Assembly: GCA_035550715.1 (NCBI GenBank)
Contig: DASZOP010000161.1
Coordinates: 1-18,498 of the forward strand
DNA from: DASRVA01 sp035550715
GTDB lineage: Bacteria; Gemmatimonadota; Gemmatimonadetes; JACCXV01; JAHWKZ01
Reading direction: 5' to 3'
DNA length: 18,498 nucleotides
Under the pieces are notes generated by a model. That model saw only the letters and a program-made list of their open reading frames with translations. It ran no database searches and was not told where the DNA came from. Shown here piece after piece: positions 6,648 to 13,931 of the stretch (the first letter of the stretch is position 1; each line of letters opens with the position of its first letter). Position numbers and translations under genes: made by a program.

Positions 6648-7153
6648 GGCGCCGCTGGACGGTTCCTCTCGTGATCGCGCTGGCGCTGGGTTGCGGCGCC
6701 GACACCGGGCCTGAGGGCGGCGCCGCCGCCGAAGATTCGGGCGCCGAGGACCTGCCACCCTCGATCCCCGCACCCGAGGTCGAGGCCGGGATCCTGATCG
6801 CGACGCCGGAGCGGGTGCGCGAGTGGCAGCAGGACTCGATCCCGTTCGTTCTCATCGACGCCCGTGACTCGGTCCAGTTCGCGCAGGAGCACATCCCGGG
6901 CGCGGTCCAGATCTCCTACGTCGACATGCGTCCCGGCGCCCGGCTCCCGCCGCGGGAGGCCCGGATCGTCGTCTACTGCTCGGACTCCGATTGCCCGATC
7001 TCCCAGTACGCCCACGATGCGCTGACGCGGATGGGGTACGGGGAGGTCTACGACATGCGGGTCGGTCTCCAGGGATGGAAGGAGGCCGGCTACCCGACCG
7101 AGATCGGCGCGCCGATCCCGGCGGTCGAGGCCGACACGACGGAGACGTCGTAG
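6644..7153 (+). CDS. Rhodanese-like domain lipoprotein
   Basis: This 169-residue predicted lipoprotein has a basic start (MRRRW), a hydrophobic core and a lipobox-like ALGC with C17 as the lipidation site; alanine rather than leucine at -3 is slightly unusual. Residues 18-45 are an acidic Pro/Ala linker. A rhodanese fold follows: FVLIDARDSVQFAQEHIPGA (68-87) is the family N-motif, and VVYCSDSDCPIS (109-120) is the active-site loop with candidate catalytic C112 and a second C117. Rhodanese domains carry persulfide sulfur or act as redox/binding modules; the substrate here is unknown. ATG 6644 overlaps the metE stop by four bases and has GGAGGAGGG at 6624-6632. The location implies a periplasm-facing membrane role, while its operon partner MetE is cytoplasmic. 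Confidence 0.88.
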   Translation: MRRRWTVPLVIALALGCGADTGPEGGAAAEDSGAEDLPPSIPAPEVEAGILIATPERVREWQQDSIPFVLIDARDSVQFAQEHIPGAVQISYVDMRPGARLPPREARIVVYCSDSDCPISQYAHDALTRMGYGEVYDMRVGLQGWKEAGYPTEIGAPIPAVEADTTETS

Positions 7154-7221
7154 AGGTCGACCGCGCGCGTGCCGGGCCACCTGCCGGCAACCGGGGCCGG
7201 ACGCGAGCGGTTTTTCCGTCG

Positions 7222-9390
7222 ATGATCCGCCCCACTCACGGCACCCGGACATGGATCGGGCTCGCCGCCATCGCCGTGTTCGCCACCGCTCCGCCGGCGT
7301 CCGCCCAGGAGGCGGCCGCCTGGTTCGAGCGGGGCCGGACGGCGCTCTCTTCGGGCGACGCCTGGGAGGCGCGCAGCCACTTCGAGCGCGCCCTGAAGGA
7401 AGGCTACCCGCGGGGCGCCGGCAACCGCGCCCTCACGGACGCCTGGCTCGCCCTCGACAACCGTCTCTTCGACGCGCGCGACGCGCTCGAGCGCGCGCTC
7501 GACGCCGAGCCCGACAGCACCGGCTGGTGGTATCTGCTCGCCGACGTCAACCTGCGGCTGGACGGCGGCGACGCCGACCCGCGCGCCCGGGCGGCGTTCC
7601 ACGAGGTCTTCCGCCGCGACCCCGGCTACCGGGACGCGTGGGACCGCTGGAGCCGCATGTCGTGGGAGCCCGACGACCTGGAGGCGACGGCGTCGATCCT
7701 GGGAGAGCGTCTCGAGGCCGGGTACGATCCCGAGCTCGGGGTGAAACGGATCGACGTGCTCCACGACGTCGGCGACGACGACGGAGCGGCGGCCGAGGTC
7801 GCCCGTTTCCGGCGTCTGGCGGGCGCGCTCGCGGACGATCCCAGGCTGGCCTACTACCAAGGGGTGATCGAAGCCGCCCGGGGCGACGAGGTGGCCGGCG
7901 CCGCAGTCTATTTCAAGGGTCTCCAGGAGGCGGCGACGGACGGTGCGCTGAGCCTCTACTACGCGGACGTCGAGCCGCTCCTGTCCGCCATGGAGCTCGA
8001 GTCGTGGCGAGGCCGGACGACCGGCGGCAAACGCGACTTTCTGATCGCCTGGTGGAACGCGCGGGACCCGCGGCCCCTGTCGCCCGGGCACGAGCGGTGG
8101 GCGGAGCAGCAGCGTCGGATCCGGGTCGCGCGCGACGTCTATCGCTGGCGGCGGCCGCTGGACAAGGAGCGGCTGATCGCCCTCGGAGGGCGGGACAGCG
8201 GGCTCCCGGCGGTCGAGATCCGTCTGGATGGCCGTCCCCTCGAGGACCGCGGGGCCGTCTATCTCCGACACGGCGAGCCGGACGACCGCCAGCGGCCGGG
8301 CAGCGACGAGTGCGGGTTCTGGTACTACCACCGGGACGAGCTGCCGGGGGATGGCGAGATCGGCGTCAACTTCGGTCGCGGCGCCGAGCTGATGACGTTC
8401 TCGCGCGGCCAGTTCTTCTCGAACGCCTGCAACTTCACCACCCTGCCCACCACGCCGATGGCGCTGGAGCACTTCGGCGTCTGGTCACGGGCCGACGTCG
8501 GGAAGGCCCAGGCCGAGGCCCTTGAGGAGATCGAGGTGGCGCTCACGACCGACAGCTACGTCGAGGAGGTCGAGGAGGCGATCGACGTGCGTGTCCAGCC
8601 GGCCGCGTTCAGAGCCGTGGACGGCCGGACGGAGGAATCGTTCTACGTCGGGTTCGACGACGGGGAAGGGCCAGCCCGGATCGGGGTCGTCCTCTACGAC
8701 GCCGACTGGAACGAGGTCGGTCGGGAAGTCCTCGACCCGGCGCCGGAGCCGGCCGTCCGCGACCCGGGAACGGGAGGGCGGCTGGAGATCCTCCGGCTGC
8801 CCGTCGGGGGAGGCGGGGCGAGCTACCGGTACGCCGTCCAGGTGGAGCCGGACGGAGGCGAGCGTGCGGGCGTGGCCCGGGGCGTGATCGAGGTGCCCGC
8901 GCTGAACGGTCGGGAGCTCGCCCTCTCGGACGTCGTCCTTGCCATCAGGGTCGGCGCGGACGCCGGTCCCCCGCGCTTCGTCCGGAGCGGCCTCGCGGTC
9001 CTGGCCCGCCCCTCGCTCGAGTTCGGCCGGCGGGACCCCCTCCACCTGGTCTACGAGGTCTATGGGCTCGATCACGACGCCGACGGTCGGCGGCGTTTTC
9101 AGGTCGACTACACGGTGCGCGCCGAGCGGCTCGAGCGAAGCGCGCTCGAGCGGCTCTTCCAGGGGCTTCAGGGGCTGGTCGGGGTTCGGGAGGAGGAGCG
9201 GGCGACGACGTTCTCGTTCGAGCGCGAGGCGGCCGCTCTCCCCGGGACGGATGCCTTCCTCGAGCACGTGTCCCTGGACACCTCGGCGCTCTCTCCCGGC
9301 GACTACACGCTGGCGATCCGGGTGACCGATCGAGCGGGCGGCGGGGCCACGGTCCAGGTCGAGCGCGCGCTCACGATCGGCGGCGACTGA
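7222..9390 (+). CDS. Secreted GWxTD-like protein, copy 1
   Basis: This is a 722-residue exported protein with a signal peptide ending near ASA|Q at residue 28. Residues 30-250 are TPR-like helices (A-L-S-S-G-D-A-W-E-A-R-S-H-F-E-R-A-L). Residues 270-430 resemble the GWxTD domain: FLIAWWNARDP (273-283), then RPLEDRGAVYLRHGEPD (338-354), corresponding to the family's GWxTDRGxVYIRYGxPD, but with GW missing. C364 (ECGFWYY) and C403 (CNFTT) are conserved in the paralog at 11261-13468. Residues 440-720 are predicted beta-rich, including an LERLFQGLQGLVGVREE helix-like insert. I know of no established biochemical role for the family. ATG 7222 starts the signal peptide; no Shine-Dalgarno is clear. It lies 68 bases after the rhodanese gene and 27 before miaB. 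Confidence 0.85.
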   Translation: MIRPTHGTRTWIGLAAIAVFATAPPASAQEAAAWFERGRTALSSGDAWEARSHFERALKEGYPRGAGNRALTDAWLALDNRLFDARDALERALDAEPDSTGWWYLLADVNLRLDGGDADPRARAAFHEVFRRDPGYRDAWDRWSRMSWEPDDLEATASILGERLEAGYDPELGVKRIDVLHDVGDDDGAAAEVARFRRLAGALADDPRLAYYQGVIEAARGDEVAGAAVYFKGLQEAATDGALSLYYADVEPLLSAMELESWRGRTTGGKRDFLIAWWNARDPRPLSPGHERWAEQQRRIRVARDVYRWRRPLDKERLIALGGRDSGLPAVEIRLDGRPLEDRGAVYLRHGEPDDRQRPGSDECGFWYYHRDELPGDGEIGVNFGRGAELMTFSRGQFFSNACNFTTLPTTPMALEHFGVWSRADVGKAQAEALEEIEVALTTDSYVEEVEEAIDVRVQPAAFRAVDGRTEESFYVGFDDGEGPARIGVVLYDADWNEVGREVLDPAPEPAVRDPGTGGRLEILRLPVGGGGASYRYAVQVEPDGGERAGVARGVIEVPALNGRELALSDVVLAIRVGADAGPPRFVRSGLAVLARPSLEFGRRDPLHLVYEVYGLDHDADGRRRFQVDYTVRAERLERSALERLFQGLQGLVGVREEERATTFSFEREAAALPGTDAFLEHVSLDTSALSPGDYTLAIRVTDRAGGGATVQVERALTIGGD
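7444..7469 (+). repeat. 26-base identity with 11495-11520
   Basis: These 26 bases are identical to 11495-11520 in the paralogous gene. Both encode WLALDNRLF in the TPR-like region. This is the longest exact match I noticed between the two GWxTD-like genes. It may reflect strong selection, recent gene conversion, or simply shared codon preference. Confidence 0.7.
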
Positions 9391-9403
9391 CCACGGCCGG
9401 CCG

Positions 9404-9409
9404 TATATT
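9404..9409 (+). promoter_or_regulatory. Candidate -10 element of miaB (possible leaderless start)
   Basis: TATATT lies in the 27-base gap between the GWxTD-like stop and the miaB ATG at 9418 and is strikingly AT-rich for this genome. It ends eight bases before the ATG, so a transcript would start almost on the start codon. No Shine-Dalgarno is present. No good -35 match is seen 17 bases upstream. Confidence 0.35.
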
Positions 9410-9417
9410 GCCGGTCC

Positions 9418-10773
9418 ATGGCGCTCCGCTTCTACATCGAAACCTATGGCTGCCAGATGAACGTCGCCGACAGCGAGCTCATGGGCGGCGTCCTGAACCG
9501 GGAAGGCCACCTCCGGGTCGAGGACCCTGGCCAGGCCGACGTTCTCATCGTCAACACGTGCGCCATCCGCGAGCACGCGGAGCAGCGCGTGATCGGCCGG
9601 ATCGGCGAGCTGAACCGTCACAAGCTCGACCGGGAGGGCGTCCGGCTGGGGGTCGCCGGTTGCGTCGCCAAGGAGCTCGGCCGGGAGCTCCTCGACCGGG
9701 CCTCGTACGTCGACTTCGTGGTCGGTCCCGACTCCTACCGGCACCTCCCCGAGATCCTCGACAAGGTCGGCGACGGCGAGCGCGTCGTCTACGACCGCTT
9801 CAACCGCAGCGAAGGGTACGAAGACCTCGAGCCGCTCCGGCTGGAGCGTTTCGCGGCGTGGATCACGATCATGCGCGGGTGCGACAAGTTCTGCTCCTAC
9901 TGCATCGTCCCGTTCACCCGGGGGCGCGAGAAGTGCCGGTCGCTCGAGGGGATCGTGGCCGAGGTCCGGCGCGCGGTCCGGGCCGGCGCGAAGGAGGTGA
10001 CCCTTCTCGGCCAGAACGTGAACTCGTACAAGGACGCCGGCCGTGACTTCCCGGATCTGCTGAAGGCCGTCGCGGCGGTCGAGGGCCTGGCGCGGGTCCG
10101 GTTCACGACCAGCCACCCGTGGGACTTCACCGAGCGGCTGGTCGACGCGATCGCGTCCCACGAGAACGTGATGAACCACGTCCATCTGCCGGTCCAGTCG
10201 GGGTCGGACCGCATCCTGGCCGCGATGCGACGCGAGCATACCGCGGCGTGGTACCTGGAGCGGATCGAGATGCTGCGCCGGGCGATTCCCGACTGCGCGC
10301 TCACGACCGACGTCATCGTCGGCTTCCCGGGCGAGACCGATGCCGACTTCCGCGCCACCCTCGAGCTGATGGAGGAGGTGCGGTACAACTCGGCCTACGT
10401 GTTCATCTACTCGCCGCGGCCTCACACGCCGGCCGCGGACCTCACCGAGGAGCGGGTCGCGCACGAGGTCGCGGTCGAGCGGCTGGAGGCGCTGAACGGT
10501 CTCCAGCGGACCATCGGCGCGAGCTACCTGATGGCAAAGGTGGGGACCACGGAAGAGGTCCTGGTTCAGGGACCGGCCCGGCGCGGCGAGGGACGGCTGA
10601 CCGGATGGACCGAGCATCGCGAAACCGTCGTCTTCCCGGGCGACCCGGCCATGGTCGGCGAGATCGTCCCGGTCGAGATCGAGGCGCTGGCCGGAATCAC
10701 GCTTCATGGCCGGTCCCGCCGCACGGTCCCGGAGGAGCGCGCCGTTCTCGAGATCCCCGTCCTGGCCGGCTGA
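9418..10773 (+). CDS. miaB: tRNA-2-methylthio-N6-dimethylallyladenosine synthase
   Basis: This 451-residue radical-SAM methylthiotransferase adds a methylthio group to i6A37 in tRNAs reading codons that start with U. The N-terminal UPF0004 domain has its three iron-sulfur cysteines at C12 (YGCQMN), C48 (NTCAIRE) and C82 (AGCVAK). The radical-SAM cluster is C155, C159 and C162 (RGCDKFCSYC). Further family motifs are TLLGQNVNSY, HLPVQSGS and DVIVGFPGET. The final 70 or so residues form the TRAM tRNA-binding domain. Length and motifs favour MiaB over MtaB or RimO; the C-x3-C-x2-C spacing is typical of all three, but QNVNSY and the YGCQMN start point to MiaB. ATG 9418 follows an AT-rich TATATT. 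Three bases separate its stop from the next gene. Confidence 0.95.
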   Translation: MALRFYIETYGCQMNVADSELMGGVLNREGHLRVEDPGQADVLIVNTCAIREHAEQRVIGRIGELNRHKLDREGVRLGVAGCVAKELGRELLDRASYVDFVVGPDSYRHLPEILDKVGDGERVVYDRFNRSEGYEDLEPLRLERFAAWITIMRGCDKFCSYCIVPFTRGREKCRSLEGIVAEVRRAVRAGAKEVTLLGQNVNSYKDAGRDFPDLLKAVAAVEGLARVRFTTSHPWDFTERLVDAIASHENVMNHVHLPVQSGSDRILAAMRREHTAAWYLERIEMLRRAIPDCALTTDVIVGFPGETDADFRATLELMEEVRYNSAYVFIYSPRPHTPAADLTEERVAHEVAVERLEALNGLQRTIGASYLMAKVGTTEEVLVQGPARRGEGRLTGWTEHRETVVFPGDPAMVGEIVPVEIEALAGITLHGRSRRTVPEERAVLEIPVLAG

Positions 10774-10776
10774 GCC

Positions 10777-11199
10777 GTGGGAGGCTCCCGCCGAGTCGCC
10801 CTCCTGGCCGGGATCGCGGCGTCCTTCCTCCTGGTCCCGTTCGCCATCTTCAACCGCGGGCAGAGGATCGGCCTCGATTTCGGCTTCTGGACGTGGCGGG
10901 GCGAGGCCGTCTACGCGGTCTACGCCGGCGTTTTCGTGGGGTTGCTGGCGATGTTCCTGCTGGGGCTGCCGGCCGACCTCGCCGCCCGCGGCGAGCGGCA
11001 GCGGCTGGCGCGTCGAGTCCGCGAGCTCGAGCGTGAGCGCGATCTCGTCGCGGCCGGGCGTCCCGCACCGAAGGGCGAGGTTCGTGGTGGGGAGGGGGTC
11101 GTGAGTCGGCCGCGTTCCGCCGCCGGCGAATCCGGACCGGCCGGAATGGCCGAGAAGACACGGATCGACGCGAACCGGGAGGGCGGCGCCCGCCTGTAG
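10777..11199 (+). CDS. LapA/DUF1049-like membrane protein
   Basis: This is a 140-residue protein starting at GTG 10777, three bases after the miaB stop and with no clear Shine-Dalgarno, so probably translated by coupling. It has two hydrophobic helices (about 8-26 and 45-67) separated by NRGQRIGLDFGFWTWRGEAV. That stretch resembles the short linker of LapA-type (DUF1049) proteins, where 'N...V.ldf......' is followed by a second helix. Residues 70-92 form a charged coiled coil (RGERQRLARRVRELERERD). The last 45 residues are low-complexity. In E. coli, LapA acts with LapB in lipopolysaccharide assembly control; no lapB is seen here. The family assignment is moderate and the function is inference. 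Confidence 0.65.
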   Translation: MGGSRRVALLAGIAASFLLVPFAIFNRGQRIGLDFGFWTWRGEAVYAVYAGVFVGLLAMFLLGLPADLAARGERQRLARRVRELERERDLVAAGRPAPKGEVRGGEGVVSRPRSAAGESGPAGMAEKTRIDANREGGARL

Positions 11200-11246
11200 G
11201 CCGCGCCGCGATCCGCCGCTCCTTCCGATCCCCCTTCGCCCGTCCC

Positions 11247-11252
11247 GGGAGG
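11247..11252 (+). promoter_or_regulatory. Shine-Dalgarno site that points to a CTG start
   Basis: GGGAGG at 11247-11252 lies 8 bases before CTG 11261. The GTG at 11252-11254, otherwise the first possible start in this frame, overlaps the site itself and cannot use it. Confidence 0.5.
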
Positions 11253-11260
11253 TGGTCGAT

Positions 11261-13468
11261 CTGAGGAAGGCCATCCGGGCCTTGACAGCCATTCTGCTCC
11301 TGGCGCCGATCGCCTGGCCCCTGCCGGCGCGCGCCCAGCGCTCGGAGGCGGCGCCCGACCGGGCCGCGACGTACTTCGAGGCGGGGATGACCGCCCTGTC
11401 GGGGGGCGAGGCCTGGAAGGCCCGCGAGCTCCTCGAGCGCGCCCTGCGCGAGGGGTATCCCGAGGGACCCGGCTACCGCGCTTTGGCCGAAGCGTGGCTC
11501 GCCCTCGACAACCGTCTCTTTTATGCCCGCGAGGCCCTCGAGCGCTCGCTCGAGGCCGATCCCGGCGATCTCGACAACTGGCTGCGTCTGGCGCGCGTCA
11601 ACCTGCAGCTCGAGGGGGCCGACGCGGACCCGCGCGCCCGGCGGGCGCTGCACCATGTCTTCCGCCGCGATCCGCTGCACGACGAGGCGTACCGACTCTG
11701 GAGCCGTATGTACTTGGTCCCCGAGGACAGCCGCGCGCTGGCGGCGGAGTTCGCGCGCGGCCTCGAGCGGGAGTACGAGCCGGAGCTCGCGCTCAGGCGG
11801 ATCGACGTGCTGGCGGACGCGGGCGAGTTCGAGGCGGCGCGTGAGGCGATCGAGGAGTTCCGGCGCCGGGTGCGGCAGGAGCGCTTCCTGGCCCGGCTCT
11901 CGTACCAGGCGGGGGTCGTCCTGGCCGCGGTGGGGGAGACGGCGAGCGGGGCCGCCTACTATTTCAACGGTCTGGGCTTCGCCCGCACGATCGAGGATTT
12001 GGATCCCTTCTATCGGGACGTGGAGCCCCTCCTCAGCGAAACCGAGCGGGAGACGTGGAAGAAGGCCCCGGTTGCCGAGCGGCGGGCTTTCCTGATCGGG
12101 TGGTGGAACGCCCGCGACCCGCTCCCCTTCAGCGAGATCAACGAGCGGTGGGAGGAGCAGCTCGCGCGGAATCGCCTGGCCCGGACCGCGTATGCGTGGA
12201 AGAAGCCCGTCTCGAAGTCGAAGCTGGTGGCGCTGGGGGGCCGCGACTCGGGCCTTCCGGCCGTCGACGTCGAGCTGGACGGGCGTGCGCTGGACGACCG
12301 GGGTGCGTTCTACGTCCGTCACGGCAGGCCGCAGGAGACGGACGGCGTCGGCGTCCAGGAGTGCGGGTTCTGGCTCTACCGCAACGAGGGCTTCGGCGAC
12401 GATGGCGAGGTGGCCGTGAACTTCACCGCCGGTGCCGGTTCGATCATGGGGACCCGCGGCCAGTTCTTCGGCAACGACTGCAACTTTACCACCATCCCGC
12501 GAACCGGGCGCGCGCTCGAGTACTTCGCGCCGTGGGGGCTGTCGGGAACCGACCTGCTCAAGGCGCAGGAGAAGGCTCTCGACGACCTCGAGCAGGGGCT
12601 CTCGACCGACACTTACGAGCATCGGGTCGAAAGGACCATTCCGCTGGCGGACCTTCCGGCCGGTTTCTCGGCGCTCCGGCGCGGCACCGATCTGCACCTC
12701 TTCTTCTCGATTCCTCTCTCTTCGGTGGAGCTCGACGAGGGCCAGTACCGGTACCGGAAGGGTCTCGTCGTCTACGACGACGGTTGGAACGAGCTCTTCC
12801 GGCGCACCGAAGAGGCGGACGCGGTGGTGACGCGGGTCCCCGAGGCCGACGGCCGGAGCGAGTACTACCTGGTCGACATGTTCCGGCTCCGGATGGCGCC
12901 GGGCGCGTACCACCTCGCGCTCCAGGTGGACGACCTCCAGGGGGGCGGAGTCGGGATCGTGAAAGGGCCGCTCAGGGTGCGCCGGTTCTCGGCCACCGGT
13001 CTCGAGCTCTCGGACCTGGTCCTCTCGTCGGAGACGATCCAGGGGATTCCACCGCCGCGCTTCGCGCGCTACGGCATCCCGGTCGTCGCGCTTCCCAACC
13101 GGACTTTCCTGCGGGATCGACCGCTCGCCCTTTACTTCGAGGCCTATCATCTCAGCCCGGGGACGGAGCGTCAGCTCGACTTCCGGATCGACTACACGAT
13201 CCGTGCGCGGGAGCTCGACCGGAGCGCGATCGAGCGGTTCTTCGGCGGGCTCCGCGGTCTGGTCGGCGTGCGCGAGGAGCCGAACGCGATCACGCTGTCG
13301 TTCGAGCGGACGATCCCCTGGTCGGCCGGTGCGGTGTGGCCCGAGCGGCTCTCCTTCGACGCGAGCGAGCTCGAGCCGGGCACGTACTCGCTCGAGGTGG
13401 CGGTCACCGATCACAACCTGTACGACCGCGAGGTCCGGGCCGAGACGAGCTTCCAGATCGTCGACTGA
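11261..13468 (+). CDS. Secreted GWxTD-like protein, copy 2
   Basis: This is a paralog of the protein at 7222-9390. From CTG 11261 it has 735 residues; from GTG 11252, 738. The CTG start gives an ideal signal peptide (RKAIRALTAILLLAPIAWPLPARA|Q) and fits the GGGAGG site; GTG 11252 overlaps that site. Shared blocks in order are WLALDNRLF, DADPRAR, VFRRDP, FLIGWWNARDP, LVALGGRDSGLPAV, LDDRGAFYVRHG, ECGFW and GQFFGNDCNFTTIP. The conserved cysteines (368 and 407 from CTG) are 39 apart, as in copy 1. The GW of the GWxTD motif is absent. The C-terminal half is predicted beta-rich with an FGGLRGLVGVREE segment. It is probably periplasmic or outer-membrane-associated. No function is established. Confidence 0.84.
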   Translation: MRKAIRALTAILLLAPIAWPLPARAQRSEAAPDRAATYFEAGMTALSGGEAWKARELLERALREGYPEGPGYRALAEAWLALDNRLFYAREALERSLEADPGDLDNWLRLARVNLQLEGADADPRARRALHHVFRRDPLHDEAYRLWSRMYLVPEDSRALAAEFARGLEREYEPELALRRIDVLADAGEFEAAREAIEEFRRRVRQERFLARLSYQAGVVLAAVGETASGAAYYFNGLGFARTIEDLDPFYRDVEPLLSETERETWKKAPVAERRAFLIGWWNARDPLPFSEINERWEEQLARNRLARTAYAWKKPVSKSKLVALGGRDSGLPAVDVELDGRALDDRGAFYVRHGRPQETDGVGVQECGFWLYRNEGFGDDGEVAVNFTAGAGSIMGTRGQFFGNDCNFTTIPRTGRALEYFAPWGLSGTDLLKAQEKALDDLEQGLSTDTYEHRVERTIPLADLPAGFSALRRGTDLHLFFSIPLSSVELDEGQYRYRKGLVVYDDGWNELFRRTEEADAVVTRVPEADGRSEYYLVDMFRLRMAPGAYHLALQVDDLQGGGVGIVKGPLRVRRFSATGLELSDLVLSSETIQGIPPPRFARYGIPVVALPNRTFLRDRPLALYFEAYHLSPGTERQLDFRIDYTIRARELDRSAIERFFGGLRGLVGVREEPNAITLSFERTIPWSAGAVWPERLSFDASELEPGTYSLEVAVTDHNLYDREVRAETSFQIVD
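11495..11520 (+). repeat. 26-base identity with 7444-7469
   Basis: This is the second copy of the exact 26-base match encoding WLALDNRLF in the TPR-like region of the paralogous GWxTD-like genes. Confidence 0.7.
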
Positions 13469-13495
13469 CGCTGGTGCGCGGGCGCCTGGCCCCGA

Positions 13496-13846
13496 TCAGA
13501 GACGGCGTCGGCACTTGGGACAGAGGAGCATCTCGAAACGCCCGCCCCGCGCCGACCGTGACTCGACGGGCTGGAGGGGAACCCCGGTCGCGCCGCATCC
13601 GTCGCAGGCATCCTCCACGTCGTCGTGCGACTCCTTCTTGGACGAACGATCCTCGGGCGGCTCGGGCTCCGGAGGACTCCTGTCGAGAGGCAGCACCACG
13701 ATCGTCTCCTGGTCGGGGGAACGGGTCACCCCACGGTAGTCCGGGGGTCTGACAGCCGGGCCCCTCTCTTGCCACTCGCGCGCCCGAGTCCCGGCGTGTC
13801 GCCGCAATCGCGCCCGATGGCGCTCACCGCCCAGCGCCGACTGCAT
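13496..13846 (-). CDS. Small C-terminal zinc-ribbon protein, unknown function
   Basis: This is a predicted 116-residue protein. The C-terminus holds a clear CxxC...CxxC zinc ribbon: C81 and C84 (ACDGCGATG), then C109 and C112 (LLCPKCRRRL), followed directly by the stop. Residues 1-35 are very basic (Arg-rich). Residues 43-80 are a Pro/Glu/Asp-rich linker including DQETIVVLPLD. I chose ATG at 13844-13846 because GGGAGG lies five bases upstream on the minus strand; a GTG nearer the linker (codon 40) is an alternative if the Arg-rich part is not translated. It converges with the GWxTD-like gene and diverges from comEC. Such ribbons occur in nucleic-acid-binding or ribosome-associated proteins, but I do not recognise a family. 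Confidence 0.62.
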   Translation of the reverse strand: MQSALGGERHRARLRRHAGTRAREWQERGPAVRPPDYRGVTRSPDQETIVVLPLDRSPPEPEPPEDRSSKKESHDDVEDACDGCGATGVPLQPVESRSARGGRFEMLLCPKCRRRL

Positions 13847-13931
13847 CTCCGCCTCCCTCGAGGACGTACCGATCGTCGAGATTCCGACGCCGACGGCCTT
13901 TCGTCGTGGCGCCGGCCCCGCTCCCGCCGCC

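Noticed and set aside
4146..6773. An 875-codon minus-strand open frame opposite metE
   Set aside because: It is an antisense shadow produced by GC-biased third codon positions. Its translation is rich in Arg, Pro and His, with no domain, while metE on the plus strand has all its catalytic residues.
7154..7221. Possible intrinsic terminator (GC-rich repeats followed by TTTTT) before the first GWxTD-like gene
   Set aside because: CCGG-type repeats are present, but I could not fold a continuous stem directly abutting the five Ts, so the evidence is too weak.
8485..13414. Very long minus-strand open frames (935 and 854 codons) opposite the GWxTD-like genes and miaB
   Set aside because: They lie opposite well-supported plus-strand genes and have low-complexity composition typical of antisense frames in GC-rich DNA.
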